Part shown: in pieces, positions 1 to 5,385 of the stretch
Position numbering within the stretch: the first letter of the stretch is position 1
Layout: each line of letters opens with the position of its first letter
Source of the DNA: Candidatus Hydrogenedens sp.
GTDB lineage: Bacteria > Hydrogenedentota > Hydrogenedentia > Hydrogenedentales > Hydrogenedentaceae
Assembly (NCBI GenBank): GCA_020216745.1
Contig: JAIWNQ010000259.1
Location: forward strand, 1 to 10,000
DNA: 10,000 bases
Reading direction: 5' to 3'
Notes under the pieces: generated by a model
The model's database searches: none
What the model was told of the DNA's origin: nothing
Seen by the model: the letters and a program-made list of their open reading frames with translations, nothing else
Translations under genes and position numbers: made by a program

Positions 1-456
1 ACCATTCGTGCAGGATTAAGTGCAGCAGAAACAGGACACCTTGTTTTTAGCACACTACATACAACAACAGCAGTAGATACGGTAAATCGTATCATTAGTT
101 ATTTCCCTCAAAATGAACGAGACTTAATCCGACAGGAATTAGCCTATTCTCTCCAGGGAGTTGTTTGTCAAAGGCTATTGAAACGAGTTGGTGGTGGTAG
201 AATACCATGTCTCGAAATATTATTAGGTGGAAAGCCTATTGTCCGCGATGCTATCCTTGAAGGTGACCTTGATAAACTCCATGGAATAATGGATGTTGAT
301 GGGGATATGAAGAGTTTTGACCAATATGCGGTAGAATTGTACCAAAAAGGATTAGTATCTAAAGAAGAGGCAATGAGTGCTTGCTCCAATGAAGAAGCCT
401 TCGAACGAATTGTATCGGGTATCAAGTCCTCTGAAGGTCGCAAGATTCTGAAATAG
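1..456 (+). CDS. pilT: Type IV pilus retraction ATPase PilT-like, C-terminal part (5' end off window)
   Basis: Frame 1 is open from the first base to the TAG at 454-456, giving the last 151 residues of a secretion-type hexameric ATPase. The fragment opens in the conserved AETGHLVFSTLHT segment (the His-box region of PilT/PilU). It continues with the LQGVVCQRLL helix near residue 52 and the GGGRIPCLEIL strand, and ends in the PilT-type C-terminal region with a MKSFDQ-x-LYQKGLVSKEEA pattern (near residues 103-122), matching the family's MQTFDQ...LY..G.IS.EEA. PilT and PilU power pilus depolymerisation at the inner-membrane base, driving twitching motility and DNA uptake. The Walker A and B motifs lie upstream of the window, so intactness cannot be judged. 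PilT versus PilU is not resolved from the tail. The stop lies only 2 bp from the stop of the convergent transporter gene. Confidence 0.9.
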   Translation, partial: TIRAGLSAAETGHLVFSTLHTTTAVDTVNRIISYFPQNERDLIRQELAYSLQGVVCQRLLKRVGGGRIPCLEILLGGKPIVRDAILEGDLDKLHGIMDVDGDMKSFDQYAVELYQKGLVSKEEAMSACSNEEAFERIVSGIKSSEGRKILK

Positions 457-458
457 CC

Positions 459-1637
459 TTATTTAATAAAGAAAAAACCGTATACAAGCCCTATGACAAT
501 AAAAACAAGGGGTGGAATTCTGTAAATAAAGAAGAAAAGAAAACTGGTCAAAAGAAGAATTATAGATATAACAGAAATTGGGAGAAGGGTTACTAAAAAA
601 AAGTGGTAAGACAAAAGAATAAGCTGTCCTATAATAGCAATATTAATCCCTCTTAAAAAAGATTGAACATTTTTATTGTCTTTGAAATTATTTTGAAGAT
701 TAATAAGAATTTGTAAAAATAGAAAAGCAGGGAGAAAAATCATAAAAGTAGCAAAAAAAGCACCTAAAATTCCATGTAAATAATATCCCAGAAATGTTGC
801 AATAATAGCAAAGGGACCAGGTGTAGCCTGACTTATGGCTATACCTACAATAAAATCATGATTTGAAATCCAGTGTAATTTATTTACAAATATGTTTTGC
901 AAGAGAGGGAGAAGTGCATAACCACCACCAAAAAAAATAAAGCCTATTCCAAAAAAAATAAAAGTAATTGTGATAATTGAAGGTGTGCCTATCATAGAAA
1001 AGAGGACAGGTAAACCGTAAGATATTTTATTAGGCTGTATAAAAAAAATGGGTAGTAAGTTTTTTTCCTTTTCTTTTATAAAGTGGGAATACAAAACCTG
1101 AAAAAAGCCAGAAAAAAGAAGTAACACAACATAGTTTATATTAAGTATTCCACCTATTATTACAAGAGATATAATGAGTAAGAACCCAATGTCTTTTTTT
1201 ATCTTAATAGATAAATCAAAGGCTGTGGACAGCATAAGAGCTATTATGACAGGGGAAATACCTTTTAATAAATATTGAAAATTGAATAGTTTATTAAACT
1301 TAAAATAAAGTCCAGTAAGAACACAAACAATAACAAAAGAAGGTAGTAAAAAAAAGAATGTAGATAAAATAGAACCCCAAATTCCCTTTAACTTTCTGCC
1401 TATGAAAGAAGTGGTGTTTACAGCAAAAGCCCCTAAAAATTGGCTTAAACTTATACCTATTGTAAAATCTTCATCCGTAATTAATTGTTTCTGTTCCACA
1501 AAACGATGCTTAATCATGGAAATAATTACCCATCCCCCTCCAAAGCCAATAGTCCCTATTTTTAAAAATTCCCAACATAGTTGAAATAGGGATATATTTC
1601 CAATATTTTTTTTCTTTTCTTCTTGTAAGGATTGCAT
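459..1637 (-). CDS. chrA: ChrA-family (CHR) chromate/anion transporter, two-domain form
   Basis: The 392-residue, strongly hydrophobic protein has two homologous halves, as in the long ChrA (CHR) transporters, which are about 390-400 residues. Half 1 has the amphipathic start, a FGGG motif (residues 32-35), then an SQ-x-LGAFAVN-x-x-SFIG segment (65-80). Half 2 repeats it with FFGGGY (235-240) and the classic ISQATPGP motif (PGP at 273-275). Many transmembrane segments fill the rest and the chain ends in a hydrophobic stretch. Characterised members export chromate with sulfate antagonism, but many homologues have unknown substrates. The first-half motif lacks the usual PGP, which makes the substrate call less certain. 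The ATG at 1637 has no clear Shine-Dalgarno sequence, but no better start is visible. The gene is divergent from the small exported protein and is probably driven by the extended -10 at 1679-1687. Confidence 0.85.
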   Translation of the reverse strand: MQSLQEEKKKNIGNISLFQLCWEFLKIGTIGFGGGWVIISMIKHRFVEQKQLITDEDFTIGISLSQFLGAFAVNTTSFIGRKLKGIWGSILSTFFFLLPSFVIVCVLTGLYFKFNKLFNFQYLLKGISPVIIALMLSTAFDLSIKIKKDIGFLLIISLVIIGGILNINYVVLLLFSGFFQVLYSHFIKEKEKNLLPIFFIQPNKISYGLPVLFSMIGTPSIITITFIFFGIGFIFFGGGYALLPLLQNIFVNKLHWISNHDFIVGIAISQATPGPFAIIATFLGYYLHGILGAFFATFMIFLPAFLFLQILINLQNNFKDNKNVQSFLRGINIAIIGQLILLSYHFFLVTLLPISVISIILLLTSFLFFFIYRIPPLVFIVIGLVYGFFFIK

Positions 1638-1653
1638 TTTTAGGTGAGTAGAT

Positions 1654-1665
1654 ATTAACGTTAAT
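1654..1665. promoter_or_regulatory. Perfect 12-bp palindrome in the chrA leader, candidate operator
   Basis: ATTAACGTTAAT is a perfect palindrome. If chrA starts from the extended -10 at 1679-1687 (minus strand), this site lies just downstream of the expected start point, in the untranslated leader, where a bound repressor would block transcription. It shares an AAC...GTT core with the larger palindrome at 1695-1713. The symmetry is seen directly; the operator role is inferred. Confidence 0.35.
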
Positions 1666-1670
1666 TGAAG

Positions 1671-1699
1671 TTGGAAGTATTATACCACTTTTGTATAAT
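1671..1699 (+). promoter_or_regulatory. Sigma70-type promoter for the exported zinc-ribbon gene
   Basis: A TTGGAA -35 (1671-1676) and a consensus TATAAT -10 (1694-1699) are separated by the optimal 17 bp. Transcription would begin near 1706, about 40 nt before the ATG at 1747, with the ribosome binding site AAGGAAA at 1734-1740. The spacer contains the opposed chrA -10 element, and the -10 overlaps the palindrome at 1695-1713. Confidence 0.6.
1679..1687 (-). promoter_or_regulatory. Extended -10 element for chrA
   Basis: On the minus strand this reads TGGTATAAT, a perfect extended -10 (TGnTATAAT). No good -35 lies 16-18 bp upstream, which fits extended -10 promoters. The expected start near 1672 leaves a leader of about 35 nt before the chrA ATG. 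The element sits inside the spacer of the opposing promoter, so the two cannot easily be occupied at once. Confidence 0.5.
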
Positions 1700-1713
1700 A
1701 ACTGTGTTATTAT
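1695..1713. promoter_or_regulatory. Perfect 8-3-8 palindrome over the -10 and start point, candidate operator
   Basis: ATAATAAC-TGT-GTTATTAT is a perfect inverted repeat with 8-bp arms and a 3-bp centre. It covers the -10 of the plus-strand promoter and its predicted start point, the typical position of a repressor operator. It also lies where the -35 region of the chrA promoter would be, so one bound dimer could affect both genes. No regulator gene is present in the window. Confidence 0.45.
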
Positions 1714-1746
1714 GGACGAAAAGCAACAACAAAAAGGAAACAAATT

Positions 1747-2070
1747 ATGAAAATAAAAACAATCATATTTGCATTATTTATTGTTATTGGTTTGTTTGTA
1801 TTGTTTTTGAATAGTTTTGTTTGTGCTGAAGAAAAAACATTAAAAAATTATTACTGTAGTAAATGTGGAACTCACATAGAAGCGGTTAATCAACCGATGA
1901 TGGGAAATTGTCAGGCAGGAGGAGGGCATTCATGGCGTTGTTTAGGTGAAGTAGGGGAGAGAAATTATCAATGTAGTAAATGTGGATTGGTTATAAAATC
2001 AAAAGACACTCCTTTTGGAGGTGTTCCCTGCAAAAATGGTGGAGGCCACAATTGGAAAAGGATTTCATAA
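1747..2070 (+). CDS. Small exported protein with two tandem zinc-ribbon-like CCCH repeats, function unknown
   Basis: The 107-residue protein begins with MKIK and a long hydrophobic stretch (residues 5-25) ending in VCA|EE, a plausible signal peptidase I site after Ala27. An uncleaved membrane anchor is also possible. The mature part is two copies of one module about 39 residues apart. Repeat 1 has C37-x2-C40, C55 and H61 in a CxxGGGHSW motif. Repeat 2 has C76-x2-C79, C95 and H101 in CxxGGGHNW. Each supplies three Cys and one His, a plausible zinc site, followed by an invariant Trp. Similar YCSKCG...GGxHxW modules occur in uncharacterised bacterial proteins. I do not recognise a specific function. 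RBS AAGGAAA (1734-1740) lies 6 nt before the ATG. The gene has its own promoter and is divergent from chrA; a link with metal handling is only a guess. Confidence 0.75.
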   Translation: MKIKTIIFALFIVIGLFVLFLNSFVCAEEKTLKNYYCSKCGTHIEAVNQPMMGNCQAGGGHSWRCLGEVGERNYQCSKCGLVIKSKDTPFGGVPCKNGGGHNWKRIS

Positions 2071-2116
2071 TTTGTTAATAATTTATATACTATAACATTA
2101 AGATATTATATTTAAC

Positions 2117-2124
2117 AGAAGGGA
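2117..2124 (+). promoter_or_regulatory. Ribosome binding site deciding the corrinoid protein start
   Basis: AGAAGGGA ends 6 nt before the ATG at 2131, ideal spacing. It directly abuts an in-frame TTG at 2125, leaving no spacer for that codon, so ATG 2131 is the preferred start. Confidence 0.65.
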
Positions 2125-2130
2125 TTGCTT

Positions 2131-2808
2131 ATGGGTAATATTTTAGAACAAATTGCAATGTGTGTCGAAAGAGGAAAAGTTAACAAGAATTCTCCTTATC
2201 CACCTGATATGCGTGGTCAAGATGGAGCAGAAGAATTAGTTCAACAAGCGTTGGCACAAGGGATACCAGCAGTAAAAATTCTAAATGAAGGTTTGATGAA
2301 AGGCATGAGCGTAATTGGCAAAAAGTTTAGTCTGAATGAAGTGTTTGTGCCAGATGTTCTAATGTCAGCACGAGCAATGAATGCAGGTATGCCTTTTCTT
2401 AAAAGTGCCTTTGAAAGAGGTGAAGCAAAACATAAAGGGATTTTTATTATTGGTACAGTTCAAGGAGATTTGCATGATATAGGTAAAAATCTTGTTCGAA
2501 TGATGATGGAAGGAGCTGGCTGGAAAGTAATTGATTTGGGTGTTGATACAGCCCCTGAAAAATTTCTCGGAGCATTAAAAGAAAATCCAGGTGCTGTTGT
2601 CGGAATGAGTGCACTGTTGACCACTACCATGATTAATATGGAAAAAGCAGTTAAAGTCCTGAAATCGGAAGTGCCTGATGTAACTATTGTCGTAGGAGGT
2701 GCACCATTAACTCAAGAGTTCTGTGATAAAATAGGAGCAGATGCCTACTCACCAGACCCACAAGGTTGTATTGAATATCTCGATGCAAAATTAGGATTAG
2801 CATGTTAA
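2131..2808 (+). CDS. Corrinoid (B12)-binding methyl-carrier protein, MtaC/MtbC/MetH-module type
   Basis: The 225-residue protein has the two-part layout of methyltransferase corrinoid proteins. A helical cap domain (about residues 30-100) has the VFVPDVLMSARAMNAGM helix typical of the family. A Rossmann-like B12 domain (about 103-225) carries the hallmark D113-x-H115-x-x-G118 (in GDLHDIGKN), where H115 would be the lower cobalt ligand. It also has the S160-x-L162 motif and the GG pair at 189-190, followed by GADAYSPD. Such proteins shuttle a methyl group on cobalamin between a donor-specific methyltransferase and an acceptor enzyme. It is the first of four tightly spaced genes; the homocysteine methyltransferase two genes on is the natural acceptor enzyme. 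The methyl donor is unknown. The start is ATG 2131, chosen on RBS spacing. Confidence 0.92.
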   Translation: MGNILEQIAMCVERGKVNKNSPYPPDMRGQDGAEELVQQALAQGIPAVKILNEGLMKGMSVIGKKFSLNEVFVPDVLMSARAMNAGMPFLKSAFERGEAKHKGIFIIGTVQGDLHDIGKNLVRMMMEGAGWKVIDLGVDTAPEKFLGALKENPGAVVGMSALLTTTMINMEKAVKVLKSEVPDVTIVVGGAPLTQEFCDKIGADAYSPDPQGCIEYLDAKLGLAC

Positions 2809-2817
2809 GAAAATACT

Positions 2818-3657
2818 ATGGAAACAATTCTTTCAAACTTATTATCATTAAAATATGAACCTGTAGCAATATTATGGTCAAATCAAAAACCAGAACATGC
2901 TATCGAATTTAAACCTGGCAAATGGGGTTGTGTAATGTGGTGGTTCGTTAGTTCTGCCAAGGGGAAGACAGCGGTATTCTCTCGGGAAACTTATGGTTGT
3001 TGGGGAGGTGGAATTGGACTTGGTTTCGGAAATTGCTATAAAGACTTTCCAGGAGGTGAAGATTGTTTTTGTAGGTTTCTTTCGACAGGAAATAAAGGAC
3101 ATCCGATTGGTGAAGGTGTTGCAGAACAAATTAAAAATTTTGTTACCCCTGAATTTATGCAGGATTTTCTTCATGGAGAAGGGTATCTATCTTCACCAGA
3201 ACAAGTCCAAAATTTTATTCAGTCATTGCCCATAATAGACATTCCATATGAGTATGTTATCTTTAAGCCTCTATCTCAAATAAATACCGATATTGAACAG
3301 CCCAAGACCGTTGTCTTTTTAGTGGAACCACATCAATTGTCCGCATTAATAATTCTTGCCAATTTTCGTAGTAGGACAATGAATAATGTTATTGTCCCGT
3401 ATTCAGCAGGATGCCAGACAATAGGTATTTGGGCGTATGCAAACGATGATGATAACGACCCAAAAGCAGTTATTGGTCTGACCGATATTTCTGCTCGATT
3501 AAATGTAAAAAAGCAGATAGGTGATAACTATTTAACAATTACTTTCCCATGGAAATTATTTTTACAAATAGAAGAGGATGCCCCAAACAGTTTTTTAGTA
3601 AAAGAAACATGGAGCCATTTAACAAAAGGAAAAGGGATTGGTGAGGGAGAATCTTAA
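2818..3657 (+). CDS. DUF169 family protein
   Basis: The 279-residue cytoplasmic protein opens with the LKYEPVAILW block (residues 11-20) characteristic of DUF169 (COG2043), a family without an established function that is often found beside corrinoid proteins in anaerobes. The N-terminal third is Cys- and Gly-rich: C38 (WGCVMWW), C61 (YGCWGGGIGLGFG), C73, and C83-x-C85. C199 lies in a PYSAGC motif near the predicted core. Clustered Cys could bind a metal, an Fe-S cluster or a corrinoid-related ligand, but this is unproven. The gene follows the corrinoid gene by 9 bp without a strong RBS, and its TAA shares one base with the next ATG (TAATG), so it is probably translationally coupled. Its position between methyl carrier and methyl acceptor enzyme implies a part in that pathway, for example reactivation or partner docking (inference). 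Confidence 0.85.
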   Translation: METILSNLLSLKYEPVAILWSNQKPEHAIEFKPGKWGCVMWWFVSSAKGKTAVFSRETYGCWGGGIGLGFGNCYKDFPGGEDCFCRFLSTGNKGHPIGEGVAEQIKNFVTPEFMQDFLHGEGYLSSPEQVQNFIQSLPIIDIPYEYVIFKPLSQINTDIEQPKTVVFLVEPHQLSALIILANFRSRTMNNVIVPYSAGCQTIGIWAYANDDDNDPKAVIGLTDISARLNVKKQIGDNYLTITFPWKLFLQIEEDAPNSFLVKETWSHLTKGKGIGEGES

Positions 3658-4553
3658 TGGATAGTATTTTATCATTAATAAAGGCAGGTAAAGTGTTGGT
3701 CGGTGATGGTGGATGGGGAACTTTATTAATAAAGGCTGGTATGCAAGCAGGGGAATGTCCTGAACTATGGAATATAGACCATCCTGACATTGTAAGTGAT
3801 ATTGCCATTTCCTATAAAGAAGCAGGAGCCGATTTGGTTTCTACTAATAGTTTCGGCGGAAATCGAATAAAATTAAAATCGTATGGTTTAGAAAATAAGG
3901 CAAAAGAACTCAATAGAAAATCTGCTTACCTGACAAGGAAAGCAGTAGGCGAAGAACATCATGTTCTCGCGTCTATTGGTCCCAGTGGAAAGTTCATTAT
4001 AATGGGTGATGTATCTGAAGATGAATTATACGAAGCATTTCGTGAGCAGGCTATAGCATTAGAAGAAGGAGGGGCTGATGCATGCACAATAGAAACAATG
4101 TCCGATTTAGATGAAGCTCGATGTGCAATATATGCTGTAAAAGAAAACACAAACTTAGAGATAATTGTAAGTTTTACTTTTAAGAGAAGTAGTGATGGAG
4201 AACGGTTTAATACAATGATGGGAACAACGCCCGAAACGTTTATTCAAGAAATGAAAAAAATAGGGGTGCCTATTCTTGGTGTAAATTGTACATTAAGCGT
4301 TGAGGATATGAATGTTTTGTTACAAAAAATGTATACCTATGAAAAAGAAACACCCTTTTTAGTATATCCCAATGCGGGACAACCTCAATTAACTAATGAA
4401 GGAATTCGTTATCCAGAAACACCAGAAATCTTTAAAAAATATGTTTTTGATTTTTATAAAAATGGAGCCAGAATTATTGGCGGATGTTGTGGAAGCACAC
4501 CAGAACATATACGAGCAATACGGAATGAAGTTGAAAGAATATCGCAAATATGA
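3657..4553 (+). CDS. Homocysteine S-methyltransferase domain protein (stand-alone MetH Hcy module)
   Basis: The 298 residues span a complete Hcy-binding TIM barrel of the BHMT/MmuM/MetH-N-terminal family. The DGGWGT strand (residues 17-22) corresponds to the family DG-x-x-GT. TNSFGGN (63-69), GPSG (108-111) and the IET strand (E146) follow. The zinc ligands are all present: C211 in GVNC, and C277-C278 in the GGCCGSTPEHI signature. The family moves a methyl group to the zinc-activated thiolate of homocysteine, making methionine. The methyl source differs: S-methylmethionine, betaine or methylcobalamin. The corrinoid gene upstream argues for methylcobalamin, as in MetH, but the folate, corrinoid and activation domains of MetH are not fused here. 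RBS GAGGGAG precedes the ATG, which overlaps the DUF169 stop by 1 bp; its own stop overlaps the next start by 4 bp. Another thiol acceptor cannot be excluded. Confidence 0.9.
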   Translation: MDSILSLIKAGKVLVGDGGWGTLLIKAGMQAGECPELWNIDHPDIVSDIAISYKEAGADLVSTNSFGGNRIKLKSYGLENKAKELNRKSAYLTRKAVGEEHHVLASIGPSGKFIIMGDVSEDELYEAFREQAIALEEGGADACTIETMSDLDEARCAIYAVKENTNLEIIVSFTFKRSSDGERFNTMMGTTPETFIQEMKKIGVPILGVNCTLSVEDMNVLLQKMYTYEKETPFLVYPNAGQPQLTNEGIRYPETPEIFKKYVFDFYKNGARIIGGCCGSTPEHIRAIRNEVERISQI

Positions 4554-5248
4554 AATCTGGTAGTAGGAAGAAGAGGAGAACAATAAAACACCCAACATTA
4601 ATGGAAATTTACAATACCCTATCTGATTTTTATGGACCAACAGGCTGGTGGCCTGGAGATACCCCTTTTGAAATAGCCATAGGGGCAATATTAACCCAAA
4701 ATACAGCATGGTCTAATGTGGAAAAAGCCATTGAGAGTTTAAAAAAAGAAAACTTATTAGAGCCCTATAAAATAATTCATTGTAATCGAACTCAATTGGA
4801 ACAAGCTATACGTCCCTCGGGATACTTCAGACAAAAAGCAGAACGGCTCATCATATTTTGCAATTATTTAATTGACAAATATAATGGAAAAATAGAAAAA
4901 ATGAAACAAAAAAATACATCTGAACTAAGAAATGAATTGCTAAATATAAAAGGTATTGGTCCTGAAACAGCAGATGATATTTTACTATATGCTTGCGGAC
5001 ATCGAATCTTTGTTGTAGATGCATACACAAAACGAATCTTTTCAAGACACGGAATTCTCGACGAAAAATTAAAATACAGTGAGATACAAAACTATTTCCA
5101 TAAATATTTACCTCAAGATGTCTATATTTATAAAGAATATCATGGACTTATTGTATGGACAGGAAAAGACTACTGCCGAAAGGTGCCTAAATGTTCTCTG
5201 TGTCCTTTAAATAAATATCCTATTTTTAATTTACAAAATGATGTTTGA
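4550..5248 (+). CDS. HhH-GPD DNA glycosylase, endonuclease III/MagIII-like
   Basis: The 232-residue base-excision repair protein has a basic N-terminus and a WWPGDTPFEIAIGAILTQNT block (residues 33-52) like the EndoIII/MagIII N-terminal helices. The helix-hairpin-helix is LNIKGIGPETA (131-141), and the catalytic Asp is D157 in VVDAYTKR. The lysine that gives EndoIII its AP-lyase activity (Lys120, GRKTA) aligns with E139 (GPETA), pointing to a monofunctional glycosylase such as a 3-methyladenine or uracil/thymine type. The C-terminus has C209-x5-C215-x2-C218, recalling the EndoIII Fe-S loop. The fourth Cys is absent, because the chain continues as PLNKYPIF. Cluster binding is therefore uncertain. 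The ATG overlaps the previous stop as ATGA, so the gene is very likely co-expressed with the methyltransfer genes. The exact lesion specificity is not readable from sequence. Confidence 0.88.
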   Translation: MKSGSRKKRRTIKHPTLMEIYNTLSDFYGPTGWWPGDTPFEIAIGAILTQNTAWSNVEKAIESLKKENLLEPYKIIHCNRTQLEQAIRPSGYFRQKAERLIIFCNYLIDKYNGKIEKMKQKNTSELRNELLNIKGIGPETADDILLYACGHRIFVVDAYTKRIFSRHGILDEKLKYSEIQNYFHKYLPQDVYIYKEYHGLIVWTGKDYCRKVPKCSLCPLNKYPIFNLQNDV

Positions 5249-5274
5249 TTTATATTTTCGATAAATGGTATAAT
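5245..5274 (+). promoter_or_regulatory. Candidate promoter for the aldolase gene
   Basis: A TTGATT -35 (5245-5250) is followed after 18 bp by a consensus TATAAT (5269-5274). The -35 overlaps the stop codon of the DNA glycosylase gene. A second TATAAT at 5298-5303 has no convincing -35. The leader would be about 105 nt. No clear terminator for the upstream operon is visible in this 137-bp gap, so readthrough is possible. Confidence 0.45.
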
Positions 5275-5385
5275 AACTTAACTTTTATCTGCCTGTCTAT
5301 AATCCTATTAGTTTTAGCGGAAAGTAAATCTATAAAAACTGTAAGAGTAATAATACTATAAACAATTAAATTAAGGAGAAATGTT

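Noticed and set aside
1510..1743. Minus-strand reading frame overlapping the chrA start
   Set aside because: It overlaps chrA in another frame and runs through the promoter region; the protein looks random and has no RBS.
2125..2130. TTG at 2125 as start of the corrinoid protein
   Set aside because: It directly abuts the AGAAGGGA Shine-Dalgarno with no spacer, whereas ATG 2131 is ideally spaced; the two extra residues match nothing in the family.
2071..2130. Cobalamin or SAM riboswitch ahead of the methyltransfer operon
   Set aside because: Only 60 AT-rich bases separate the genes, too short and without a B12-box or SAM-box core. No good promoter was found here either, so readthrough from the zinc-ribbon gene is possible.
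5310..5340. AGTTTT/AAAACT inverted repeat before fba as terminator or leader structure
   Set aside because: Only 6 AT-rich pairs with a loop of about 19 nt, expected by chance at this base composition.
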